From assembly GCA_045536815.1 (NCBI GenBank), contig JAZSOH010000026.1, positions 1 to 32,443 of the forward strand: DNA of 32,443 nucleotides, written 5' to 3'. This DNA comes from UMGS1279 sp045536815 (GTDB taxonomy: Bacteria; Bacillota; Clostridia; Oscillospirales; Acutalibacteraceae). The notes below the pieces were generated by a model. That model saw nothing but the letters and a program-made list of their open reading frames with translations. It was not told the origin of the DNA and made no database searches. A program made the translations under genes and the position numbers. Positions 16,525 through 24,038 of this stretch are shown here, one piece after another; the stretch's first letter is position 1, and every line of letters starts with the position of its first letter.

Positions 16525-17306
16525 TTCCCTATATACATACACCCTTTGGAGAAATTTCAGCTTTTGCTATACTTGTAACTGTAGGCATACTTTCATTGTT
16601 TTTAACAGTACATATTCAATTAAGAAAATTTCCGAATTGTCAAGATGAAGAATTGTTTATATTTCCTAAAATACTAATTAGTGGAATGGTAGCATTTGCC
16701 TCTTCTTCAATTTTTGATTCGTTTTTTAAGTTTTTAGAGTATGGGAAGTTTGAATTTTCAGGTATTACATTTTACGGTGGCTTGATAGGTGCAATTTGTT
16801 GCATGTATATACTTTTGAAATTTTCAAGAGAGAAAACAACATATTCTATTTCAAATTGGTTTGAAATATTTACAATACCTGTTGTGACTTTTCATTTTTT
16901 TGGAAGAATAGGATGTTTCTTAGGAGGGTGCTGTTATGGTAAAGTTACTACTTCTAAATTAGGGGTTGCTTTTCCCAATAATGCAAAAGAGAATATTTTT
17001 CATTATGGATTAAAACGATATCCTACGCAACTTTTTGAGGCTATAATATTATTACTTATATTAATGGTAATATTATTTGTTTTGAAAAATAAATTTAAAT
17101 CATATTTGATTTTATATTCTATTTCAAGGTTCTTTCTTGAGTTTTTAAGAGGGGATGATAGAGGGAGCGTTTTGATTAATATATCTCCAGCTCAGACTAT
17201 TTCGATATTAATAATTTTAGTTATTATATCAATGACATTTTTAAAAAAATCAAAACTAAAACTCGGTAAAATCAGGTTTTCATGCACTTTTCATTCGTGT
17301 CATTAA
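16521..17306 (+). CDS. Lgt-like prolipoprotein diacylglyceryl transferase family protein
   Basis: Lgt enzymes move diacylglycerol from phosphatidylglycerol to the lipobox cysteine of prolipoproteins in the cytoplasmic membrane. The 261-residue product has about seven membrane segments and family blocks: FYGGLIG (84-90), GRIGCFLGGCCYGK (128-141), YPTQLFEA (167-174) and RFFLEFLRGDDRG (203-215). The canonical HGG histidine that is important in E. coli Lgt (H103) is a tyrosine here (Y85). The GRIGN asparagine is a cysteine, a variant I associate with clostridial Lgt-like paralogues. It is therefore an accessory family member, not certainly a general Lgt. It is coupled to the zinc-ribbon gene. The last residues (FSCTFHSCH) look like read-through into a junction rather than a conserved end. 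Confidence 0.8.
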   Translation: MIPYIHTPFGEISAFAILVTVGILSLFLTVHIQLRKFPNCQDEELFIFPKILISGMVAFASSSIFDSFFKFLEYGKFEFSGITFYGGLIGAICCMYILLKFSREKTTYSISNWFEIFTIPVVTFHFFGRIGCFLGGCCYGKVTTSKLGVAFPNNAKENIFHYGLKRYPTQLFEAIILLLILMVILFVLKNKFKSYLILYSISRFFLEFLRGDDRGSVLINISPAQTISILIILVIISMTFLKKSKLKLGKIRFSCTFHSCH

Positions 17307-17320
17307 GTTCAAATTACCAC

Positions 17321-17360
17321 AAAATCCCATTCACTTTAAGTGTGTGGGATTTTCTTTTTC
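17321..17360 (+). terminator. Terminator after the Lgt-like gene
   Basis: AAAATCCCATTCAC pairs with GTGTGTGGGATTTT (two imperfect positions) around TTTAA, followed by CTTTTTC. It lies 14 bases after the stop codon. The next 90 bases up to the oxidoreductase hold only an 8-bp inverted repeat (AAGTTAAA/TTTAACTT) about 40 bases before its start. Confidence 0.75.
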
Positions 17361-17449
17361 AATTTTTTATTTAAATTTTAAAAAATATATCTCTCATTTA
17401 AGTTAAAAGGGGAATAATAAGTTTAACTTTATAATTTGGAGAGATATAA

Positions 17450-18748
17450 ATGGAATCTATATGGGAAAGTGGAGCGAAGCGGAAAAAGTTTGACGCGTTA
17501 AGCGGCGAAGTAAAAACCGACGTACTTATAATAGGCGGAGGTATAGCGGGAATTTTATGCGGTTATATGTTAAAAAAAGCCGGAGTTAACTGTATTTTAG
17601 TTGAGGCAGACAGAATTTTGGCCGGAGTAACGGGTTATACAACGGCAAAAATTACACTTCAGCACGGACTTATATATGATAAGATTATAAGCAAGTATGG
17701 CTTTGAGGCAGCAAAAATGTATCTTAGTGCACAGCAAACAGCTTTGGATTATTATAAAGAGCTTTGCGGCAATATCGAGTGCGATTACAAGACACAAGAA
17801 GCGTATGTTTATTCTTTGAATAATCCTAAAAAAATCGAAAATGAAGCAGCGGCTTATGAGAAGCTTGGAGTGGATTTTTGTTTTCGTGAAAAGCTAGATT
17901 TGCCTGTAGATATTTCTTGTGCGTTGGGAATTAAAAATCAGGCTCAATTTAACCCACTTAAATTTTGCTTTACACTATCAGAGCATATACCTGTTTATGA
18001 AAAAACAAAGGTTTTAGAGATTAATAAGGGTGGTGTTATAACAAATCGGGGAAAGATATTTGCCGAAAAAATTATTATTGCAACACATTTTCCTATTTTA
18101 AAATTTCGGGGCGGATATTTTCTTAAAATGTATCAGCACCGTTCCTACGTATTGGCGCTGGAAAATGCGCCGATTCCAAAAGGAATGTATGTTGATGAAA
18201 ATAACAAGGGATTATCTTTCAGAGAGTATAATGGAAAACTTATTTTAGGTGGCGGAAGTCACAGAACGGGTAAAAAGGGTGGTAATTGGCAGGAACTAAG
18301 GGAGTTTGCCAAAAAATATTACCCCGAAAGTCGAGAAATTTTGCATTGGGCCACGCAGGACTGCATGAGCCTTGACTCTATGCCCTATATCGGCAGGGCT
18401 TCAAAAGGTATAGCTGACATTTATGTTACTACGGGATTTAACAAGTGGGGAATGACATCTTCGATGGTATCAGCACTTGTTTTAAGGGATATGATAACGG
18501 GAAAAGAAAATAAATTTGCCGAAGTTTTTTCGCCATCGAGAAGCATATTTCATACAGAGCTTATAAAAAACGTTTTAGAAAGCACAGTTAATTTGCTAAC
18601 GCCAACCGTACCAAGATGTCCGCATTTGGGTTGCGCACTTAAATATAATCAGCAGGAACACACTTGGGACTGTCCTTGCCATGGGTCGAGATTTACGGAA
18701 AAGGGAGAACTTATTGAAAATCCCGCTTTGCACGATAAAAATATTTAA
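17450..18748 (+). CDS. FAD-dependent oxidoreductase with C-terminal Rieske [2Fe-2S] domain (YhfW-like)
   Basis: The 432-residue protein joins a DAO-type flavin domain to a Rieske domain. The FAD-binding Rossmann motif is IIGGGIAG (27-34), followed by the acidic residue of LVEADR and the block TGYTTAKITLQHG. The Rieske part near the end has CPHLGC (390-395) and CPCHGS (408-413): ligands C390, H392, C408 and H411, with C395 and C410 able to form the stabilising disulfide. Bacillus YhfW shows the same arrangement, but the substrate is not known to me. GGAGAG lies before the ATG. It stands alone between terminators and faces the oad operon. The C terminus is short but contains the complete cluster site. 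Confidence 0.88.
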   Translation: MESIWESGAKRKKFDALSGEVKTDVLIIGGGIAGILCGYMLKKAGVNCILVEADRILAGVTGYTTAKITLQHGLIYDKIISKYGFEAAKMYLSAQQTALDYYKELCGNIECDYKTQEAYVYSLNNPKKIENEAAAYEKLGVDFCFREKLDLPVDISCALGIKNQAQFNPLKFCFTLSEHIPVYEKTKVLEINKGGVITNRGKIFAEKIIIATHFPILKFRGGYFLKMYQHRSYVLALENAPIPKGMYVDENNKGLSFREYNGKLILGGGSHRTGKKGGNWQELREFAKKYYPESREILHWATQDCMSLDSMPYIGRASKGIADIYVTTGFNKWGMTSSMVSALVLRDMITGKENKFAEVFSPSRSIFHTELIKNVLESTVNLLTPTVPRCPHLGCALKYNQQEHTWDCPCHGSRFTEKGELIENPALHDKNI

Positions 18749-18764
18749 TAAAATTTATATATAA

Positions 18765-18800
18765 AAATCCCCGAAGGAGAATTTTCTCCATCGGGGATTT
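18765..18800. terminator. Bidirectional terminator between the Rieske gene and oadA
   Basis: AAATCCCCGA-AGGAGA pairs with TCTCC-A-TCGGGGATTT around an ATTT loop, with A-rich and T-rich flanks. It serves both convergent genes. Confidence 0.8.
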
Positions 18801-18810
18801 AGCATTGAAA

Positions 18811-20211
18811 TTAAATTGAAAGGTCCTGAACATAAAGTGTGCGAACTTCGTCTTCGGCCTTCTCGGGTTTATTGCGTTCTGCAAGGAATTTTGCTGCAAC
18901 CTGTGGGAAGAGAGCGTAGCTTAAAACGTCTTCTTCGCTCTTTGCAAGGTCTTTTGCTTCCTCACGGTATTTATCCATTTCAGGTTCAATAAGGTCGGCA
19001 GGACGGCAGGTAATAACCTCATCGTCGCCAATTGCCTTCTTCCTTACCTCTTCGTTAACCTTTCCCGGAACCTGACCATATTCGCCACGAAGTAGACCCT
19101 TAGATTCTTTAGTAACCATCTTATAGCGCTCACCTGAAAGCACGTTTAAAACGGCTTGGGTGCCTACAATTTGGCTTGTGGGAGTAACAAGGGGAGGGAA
19201 ACCAAAATCTTCTCTAACCCTTGGAATTTCGGCTAAAACATCATAATACTTATCCTCAGCATTTGCTTGTTTTAACTGCGAAATAAGGTTAGAAAGCATA
19301 CCGCCGGGAACCTGATATAAAAGGGTATTTGTATCAACATTTAAAACCTTGGGGTCAAGGTCGCCCTGTTCTTTAAGCTTTGTTGCAACCTTTCTAAAAT
19401 AAGCGGCTGCATCGCTAAGCTTTTCAAGGTCAAGACCTGTATCACGCTCAGAGCCCTTAAGGGTTGCTACCAAGGCTTCGGTTGCGGGTTGAGATGTGCC
19501 GTTGCCAAGGGGAGAAAGAGCACAGTCAACAATATCAACACCTGCCCAAGTGGCCATAAGGTTTGTCATATCACCAGTACCTGTTGTGTTATGGGTATGA
19601 AGGTGAATAGGACATTTAACCGCTTCTTTAAGCTTTTTAACGAGGTTATAAGCGTCAATAGGAAGAAGAAGGTTAGCCATATCTTTAATACAAATTGTAT
19701 CAGCGCCCATTTCTTCAAGCTTTTTAGCGAGATTAACAAAATACTCTTCATTATGAACGGGGCTTATTGTGTAGCTAATAGCGGCTTCACAAACGGCACC
19801 GTATTTCTTTATGCTCTTCATAGCCTGTTCCATATTGCGGGTATCGTTAAGAGCATCGAAAACGCGGATAACATCAATGCCGTTTTCAATGGACTTTTTA
19901 ATAAAAGCATCAACAACATCATCGGCATAGTGTTTATAGCCTAAAATGTTTTGGCCGCGAAGAAGCATTTGAAGCTTTGTATTAGGCATAGCCTTTTTAA
20001 GCTTTCTAAGACGCTCCCAAGGGTCTTCGCCAAGGAAACGCATACAAGAGTCAAATGTAGCACCGCCCCAACATTCAAGCGACCAATAGCCCATTTTATC
20101 AAGCATTTCACAAGCGGGGAGCATATCCTCAACCCTCATTCTTGTTGCGGCTTGAGACTGATGAGCATCACGTAAAATAGTATCAGTAATATAAAGTGGT
20201 TTTGTAGACAT
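18811..20211 (-). CDS. oadA: Oxaloacetate decarboxylase alpha subunit (carboxyltransferase)
   Basis: The 466-residue subunit transfers the C4 carboxyl of oxaloacetate to biotin. Hallmarks: TDTILRDAHQS (9-19), the lysine that is carbamylated in this family (K176 in CIKDMANLL), and the metal ligands in HLHTHNTTG (H205, H207). The C-terminal PYC/OADA conserved region runs about 290-440. It lacks a biotinyl domain, which is encoded separately at 21697-22071. I start it at the ATG at 20211 because GGAGG sits 8 bases upstream; a longer frame would begin with a TTG inside that site. It is the last gene of the oadG-BCCP-oadB-oadA operon. The same fold occurs as pyruvate carboxylase subunit B, but the adjacent oadB and oadG decide for the sodium pump. 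Confidence 0.92.
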   Translation of the reverse strand: MSTKPLYITDTILRDAHQSQAATRMRVEDMLPACEMLDKMGYWSLECWGGATFDSCMRFLGEDPWERLRKLKKAMPNTKLQMLLRGQNILGYKHYADDVVDAFIKKSIENGIDVIRVFDALNDTRNMEQAMKSIKKYGAVCEAAISYTISPVHNEEYFVNLAKKLEEMGADTICIKDMANLLLPIDAYNLVKKLKEAVKCPIHLHTHNTTGTGDMTNLMATWAGVDIVDCALSPLGNGTSQPATEALVATLKGSERDTGLDLEKLSDAAAYFRKVATKLKEQGDLDPKVLNVDTNTLLYQVPGGMLSNLISQLKQANAEDKYYDVLAEIPRVREDFGFPPLVTPTSQIVGTQAVLNVLSGERYKMVTKESKGLLRGEYGQVPGKVNEEVRKKAIGDDEVITCRPADLIEPEMDKYREEAKDLAKSEEDVLSYALFPQVAAKFLAERNKPEKAEDEVRTLYVQDLSI

Positions 20212-20232
20212 TTTAAAATCCTCCAAGACTGA

Positions 20233-21678
20233 TTAACCAAAGATAACAATCAAAACGCCTGCAGCTATTGCGGAGCCGATAACACCCGCAACGTTTGGAC
20301 CCATAGCGTGCATAAGAAGGAAGTTTGATGGGTCTTCTTTTTGTCCCACAACCTGTGAAACACGAGCCGCCATAGGCACTGCCGAAACACCGGCAGAACC
20401 GATAAGGGGATTGATTTTATTTTTAAGGAAAATGTTCATAAACTTAACAAACAAAACACCCATGGCAGAAGCAACACCAAAGGCTACAACACCCATAATA
20501 ATAATCTTGATAGTTTCAAGTTTTAAGAAGGTGTCGGCAGTTGCGGTTGCGCCAACCGTAACACCAAGGAAGATGGTAACAATGTTCATAAGCTCGTTTT
20601 GAACTGTTTTTGAAAGCCTTTCGGTAACACCACATTCACGAAGAAGGTTACCAAGCATTAAGCTTCCGATAAGCGGAGCGGCCGAAGGAACTAAAAGTGA
20701 AACAAATGCAGTTACAACAATGGGGAATACAATCTTCTCGGTTTTGGAAACAGAGCGAAGGTTAGACATTTTAATTCTACGCTCTTTCTTGGTTGTGAGA
20801 AGCTTCATAATAGGCGGTTGAATAACCGGAACCAAAGCCATATATGAATATGCCGCAACGGCGATAGGGCCTAAAAGGTGGGGTGCAAGCTTGCTTGTAA
20901 CAAATATTGCGGTTGGGCCGTCTGCACCGCCTATAATACCGATTGAAGATGCTTCAGGTCCCATAAAGCCCATAAATTTTGCGGCTATAAATGTAGCGAA
21001 AATACCAACTTGAGCGGCAGCACCGAAAATGAGTGATTTTGGGTTTGCGATAAGTGGACCAAAATCGGTCATAGCGCCAACACCAATAAAGATAAGACAG
21101 GGGTAAATACCAAGCTTTACACCAAGATACAAATAGTCCAAAAGACCTGCGGAAACTGTGCGAACACCTTCAGCAAGAACAAGACCGTTAACCGAAAGTA
21201 CGCCTTCGGTTATGGTAAGTCCCTTCATTTCAAGCACGATACCAACGTTTTCTTTAATAACGTTGCCCATAAGGTCGGTTAAAGCGCCCGAGCTGTTGAA
21301 GGTTGCTACACTGTCAAGGGTAATGCCGCTAATATGCCCAAAAATGTATTGTCCGTTTAATATAACATCGCCCGACTGCAAAACACTAAAAAGTGCGGGG
21401 TCTTTAAGGTTTATGGAATCAACAATGTCGGCGCCGCCAAAAAGACTCCAGTTAACGTGCCCACCTGCGAAAAGCTCTTCGTGGAACATTTCTGCGCCCG
21501 GAAGGTTTGTTAGAAGCATACCAAAAGCAATAGGAAGAAGTAAGAGCGGCTCGAACTTTTTAACTATAGCAAGGTATAAAAGCAGACAAGAAATAGCCAT
21601 CATTATAAGGCATTTCCAATCGGATAAAAGATAATAAAAGCCGGTATCCTTTAAAAAGTTGATAATAGGGGTAAGCAT
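20233..21678 (-). CDS. oadB: Sodium-pumping decarboxylase beta subunit
   Basis: The 481-residue integral membrane subunit decarboxylates carboxybiotin and couples this to Na+ export. Key family sites are present: GGADGPTAIF with D253, NPLIGSAGVSAVPMAARVSQ (423-442), and HAMGPNVAG (457-465). It is longer than the usual 375-435 residues because about 100 mostly polar residues (about 80-180) are inserted after the first membrane segments. I recall similar insertions in clostridial homologues. The following segment LLDYLYLGVKLGIYPCLIFIGVG resumes the core. It lies 21 bases before oadA and 18 bases after the biotin carrier gene, in one transcription unit. Confidence 0.92.
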   Translation of the reverse strand: MLTPIINFLKDTGFYYLLSDWKCLIMMAISCLLLYLAIVKKFEPLLLLPIAFGMLLTNLPGAEMFHEELFAGGHVNWSLFGGADIVDSINLKDPALFSVLQSGDVILNGQYIFGHISGITLDSVATFNSSGALTDLMGNVIKENVGIVLEMKGLTITEGVLSVNGLVLAEGVRTVSAGLLDYLYLGVKLGIYPCLIFIGVGAMTDFGPLIANPKSLIFGAAAQVGIFATFIAAKFMGFMGPEASSIGIIGGADGPTAIFVTSKLAPHLLGPIAVAAYSYMALVPVIQPPIMKLLTTKKERRIKMSNLRSVSKTEKIVFPIVVTAFVSLLVPSAAPLIGSLMLGNLLRECGVTERLSKTVQNELMNIVTIFLGVTVGATATADTFLKLETIKIIIMGVVAFGVASAMGVLFVKFMNIFLKNKINPLIGSAGVSAVPMAARVSQVVGQKEDPSNFLLMHAMGPNVAGVIGSAIAAGVLIVIFG

Positions 21679-21696
21679 ATAAATACCTCTTTAAAG

Positions 21697-22071
21697 TTAT
21701 TCAATTACGCAAATTGTAGCGCCGGATTCAACAGAAGCGCCTTGATTTACGCCAACAAAAGTAACGGTACCATCAACAGGTGAGAGGATTTCGTTTTCCA
21801 TTTTCATTGCTTCTAAAATTGCAAGAATTTGGCCGTTAGAAACCTTGTCGCCAACCTTAACGCTTACTGAAAGAATTGTTCCGGGCATGGGGGAAACAAT
21901 CTTTTCGCCACCTGCTGGCGCAGACGAAGCGGGAGCAGCAGGAGCAACAGGTTCAGCTACAGGAGCTGCTGCGGGAGCAGCAGCGGGTGCGGCTTTTGCC
22001 TCTTCCTCACTAATAAGTTCAATAGAAACCTTATATTCAGTTCCGTTTACATTAACTTTATAATTTTTCAT
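21697..22071 (-). CDS. Biotin carboxyl carrier protein of the decarboxylase
   Basis: The 124-residue carrier has three parts: an N-terminal segment (MKNYKVNVNGTEYKV), an Ala/Pro-rich swivel linker (about 25-55), and a biotinyl-lipoyl domain with the attachment lysine K90 in EAMKMEN. It carries CO2 on biotin between the alpha subunit and the membrane beta subunit. Separation from oadA is common in clostridia. It lies in the oad operon between oadG and oadB. Confidence 0.93.
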   Translation of the reverse strand: MKNYKVNVNGTEYKVSIELISEEEAKAAPAAAPAAAPVAEPVAPAAPASSAPAGGEKIVSPMPGTILSVSVKVGDKVSNGQILAILEAMKMENEILSPVDGTVTFVGVNQGASVESGATICVIE

Positions 22072-22096
22072 AAGTATTTCTCCTTAAAAGTATAAA

Positions 22097-22417
22097 TTAC
22101 ATTTTTTCAATTGAAACAATTCTAATAGCAGAAACATCTTTACCAAGGTCTTCTGCAATAGCGGCAGAGATTGCCGCAACCACCTCGCCTCTATTGGCGA
22201 TTTGTACCGGTGCGTTACTTTGCGGTATTGGGGCACTCGGTAAAACTAGCTCTGCTTCTGATTTTTTTGTACCTAGATTTTCTGAGATTTTACATACGGC
22301 ACCTAAAATTTTGCAAAGAAGAATTATTACAATTAGTCCTGCAAAAACAATACCTACACCAAGTATACAAACAGTAAGGTCATTCGGTACCGAAGCACTA
22401 AGGCTTAAAGGTAACAT
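22097..22417 (-). CDS. oadG: Oxaloacetate decarboxylase gamma chain-like subunit
   Basis: The 106-residue protein has one membrane helix near the N terminus (about 15-38, ILGVGIVFAGLIVIILLC), a polar linker and a C-terminal part. That part is AVVAAISAAIAEDLG-like and resembles the OadG family tail (VAAISAAIAEDLGKD, then IRIVSIEKM). OadG holds the complex together. I start at the ATG at 22417, which is 7 bases after GGAGG; the GTG two codons upstream is too close to that site. First gene of the operon, with its promoter at 22508-22536. Confidence 0.82.
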   Translation of the reverse strand: MLPLSLSASVPNDLTVCILGVGIVFAGLIVIILLCKILGAVCKISENLGTKKSEAELVLPSAPIPQSNAPVQIANRGEVVAAISAAIAEDLGKDVSAIRIVSIEKM

Positions 22418-22507
22418 TTTCACACCTCCGCTCGTGAAATAAGGGATTTTTTAAAACTTTAAAATACGAAAAAACCAATTTTCCCGCATTATAAAATCAT
22501 CATTTAC

Positions 22508-22536
22508 ATTATACTTCTTTTATATAAAAAAATCAA
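22508..22536 (-). promoter_or_regulatory. Promoter of the oad operon
   Basis: On the minus strand, TTGATT (22536-22531), 17 bases and TATAAT (22513-22508). The leader is about 80 bases long. I saw no riboswitch-like structure in it. Confidence 0.7.
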
Positions 22537-22627
22537 TATCGTTTTATCTAAAAATATACTTTTTTGAGAAAAAATATAGTCTTTTTTCTACAACAAGTGG
22601 AAAAAGTCGAAAAAATAAAAAACCCGC

Positions 22628-22840
22628 TTGAGGCACCCTCCGTAAGGAAGGTGCCTCAGTTATATTCGTGTTCCGCACGAGCGATATATCTACGATGCGA
22701 TATGCGTATAACGCGCGATATACGGCTTTCGCCGTGTAAAAAAAGCACGAATATAATATCGCAAAAGCCAAAGGCTTTTATATCGCTTTTGCCTTTTGGC
22801 AAAAATATCGCCGCAAACGATAGTTTGCAATATCACTTTA
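22628..22840. repeat. Mini-hairpin array B
   Basis: The array starts with a 13-bp hairpin, TGAGGCACCCTCC to GGAAGGTGCCTCA (22628-22657). Short palindromes follow: TCGTG/CACGA, ACGGC/GCCGT, AAAAGCC/GGCTTTT, TTTTGCC/GGCAAAA and GCAAAC/GTTTGC. They are separated by the recurring spacer ATATCGC, which appears as GCGATAT in the left half. The two halves face each other like array A. Frames crossing it are not genes. Confidence 0.7.
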
Positions 22841-22894
22841 CCTGCCGAGAAAGATATTCTTTATTTTCGGCAAGTATTTACCATTCTCAAAGTA

Positions 22895-22934
22895 TGTAAC
22901 CCACTATGACACTTTCAAAAACAGAAAGTGTCAT
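22895..22934 (-). repeat. oriT-like relic and overlapping hairpin
   Basis: Bases 22895-22917 are the exact reverse complement of 12077-12099 in the oriT region of the mobilizable element (23 of 23). The similarity continues with changes for about 15 more bases (ACTTTGAGAATGG against ACTTTGAAAAGG). The adjoining 11-bp hairpin (22906-22934, ATGACACTTTC and complement) is followed on the plus strand by TTTTTCTTT and may act as a terminator. Confidence 0.65.
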
Positions 22935-22949
22935 TTTTCTTTATATAGA

Positions 22950-22987
22950 AAAACGGAGACTACTTCTTTACGAAGTGTCTCCGTTTT
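22950..22987 (-). terminator. Terminator of the glycyl radical operon
   Basis: An 11-bp stem AAAACGGAGAC/GTCTCCGTTTT encloses a second stem ACTTC/GAAGT. On the minus strand the stem ends in a short U-run. It lies 34 bases after the last gene of the five-gene operon. Confidence 0.75.
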
Positions 22988-23021
22988 GCGGGTTTTTTCT
23001 AATAAATATTAAATTTGAAGT

Positions 23022-24035
23022 TTAGTAACAAGCAAGAAGTTCGAGGTTTTTCGACTCAACCTCAAATTTGCCCTTCGCACACGCCGGCATAAGGAAATAA
23101 TCACCCTTTTTAAGAGCTCTTTCATAACCGTCGCCAACTATTTTGCCTTCACCGTCTGCAACTATGTAAATTGCGTTTTTGTCGAGTGAAAGTCTACCGT
23201 CGCTAAATTTAAAGCGTCTGAGTGAAAAATTGTTCGTTTGTTTTTCACCTATGAGCAGTTCTGTTAAAACTCCGTTTGAATTTTCTATAACGATAGGTTC
23301 AATAAAGGGGTTTTCGCTTTCTTCAAACTTAAAACATTTAAGAGCAATTTCAGGCTCCAAACCTAAATACATTACGTTGTCGGACAGGCGGTAATCGCCG
23401 CACCAGCGTTCGGGCTGAATGGTGAAATCAGAAGGCTCTTGCACCTCTAAAATAAGACAACCTGCGCAAATTGCGTGAACTGTATTTGCGGGGATAAAAA
23501 CAACATCACCTTTTTTAACGGGGAAGTTTTTAATAAGCTTTTCCATAGCGGTTTTATCGGTTTCACTTTCGTCGATAGCCTTTGCAAATTCTTCTTTTGT
23601 AACGCCTTTTTTGAAACCGAAAGAAATTGAAGCACCTTCCCTTGTATCTAAAATGTACCAACATTCTTCCTTGCCGTAGGTAGAATTAAGATATTTTTTA
23701 GAAAATTCTCTATCAGGGTGAGCCTGAACAGGCAAACGAATAGCACTATCGAGATATTTTACCAAAATACCAAGGCTTTCTTTGTCGCCCAAAAGTTCTT
23801 TTTTGTAGGTTTTATAAGCCGCACTTAAATAAATGTCGGTGCCTTCAATTTTGGAAACACCTTCAAACGGGTCGGTAGAGCCTTCGTTAAGGGCAGTAAC
23901 CGAAGAGGCAACCCACTCTTCAGGGTAAAAATCGTCTACATAATCTTTGCCAACGAATTTGCCTAAAAGCTTACCGCCTGTGTAAACCCTAAATACTCTA
24001 TTGGCCTCAAAAAAGACGGGTTTTTCGTAAAACAT
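23022..24035 (-). CDS. manA: Mannose-6-phosphate isomerase, class I-like cupin
   Basis: The 337-residue protein belongs to the zinc-dependent cupin isomerases that interconvert mannose-6-phosphate and fructose-6-phosphate. Metal-site candidates are Q104 and H106 (PVQAHPDREFS), E123/E124 (GKEECWYILD) and H187 (IPANTVHAIC). A second, degenerate cupin fills the C-terminal third (about 250-335). It lies three bases after the sugar kinase gene and ends the operon. In this setting it may act on the phosphorylated product of the kinase or the glycyl radical enzyme rather than on mannose-6-phosphate itself. That is inference. Confidence 0.85.
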   Translation of the reverse strand: MFYEKPVFFEANRVFRVYTGGKLLGKFVGKDYVDDFYPEEWVASSVTALNEGSTDPFEGVSKIEGTDIYLSAAYKTYKKELLGDKESLGILVKYLDSAIRLPVQAHPDREFSKKYLNSTYGKEECWYILDTREGASISFGFKKGVTKEEFAKAIDESETDKTAMEKLIKNFPVKKGDVVFIPANTVHAICAGCLILEVQEPSDFTIQPERWCGDYRLSDNVMYLGLEPEIALKCFKFEESENPFIEPIVIENSNGVLTELLIGEKQTNNFSLRRFKFSDGRLSLDKNAIYIVADGEGKIVGDGYERALKKGDYFLMPACAKGKFEVESKNLELLACY

Positions 24036-24038
24036 AAA

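Noticed and set aside
17430..17435. TATAAT just before the FAD/Rieske gene as its promoter
   Set aside because: It is only 15 bases from the start codon and adjacent to the ribosome-binding site, and no -35 fits. The real promoter is probably further upstream.
18811..22417. Methylmalonyl-CoA decarboxylase as the identity of the sodium pump
   Set aside because: The large subunit is the pyruvate/oxaloacetate carboxyltransferase type (DTILRDAHQS, HLHTHN), not the acyl-CoA carboxyltransferase type.
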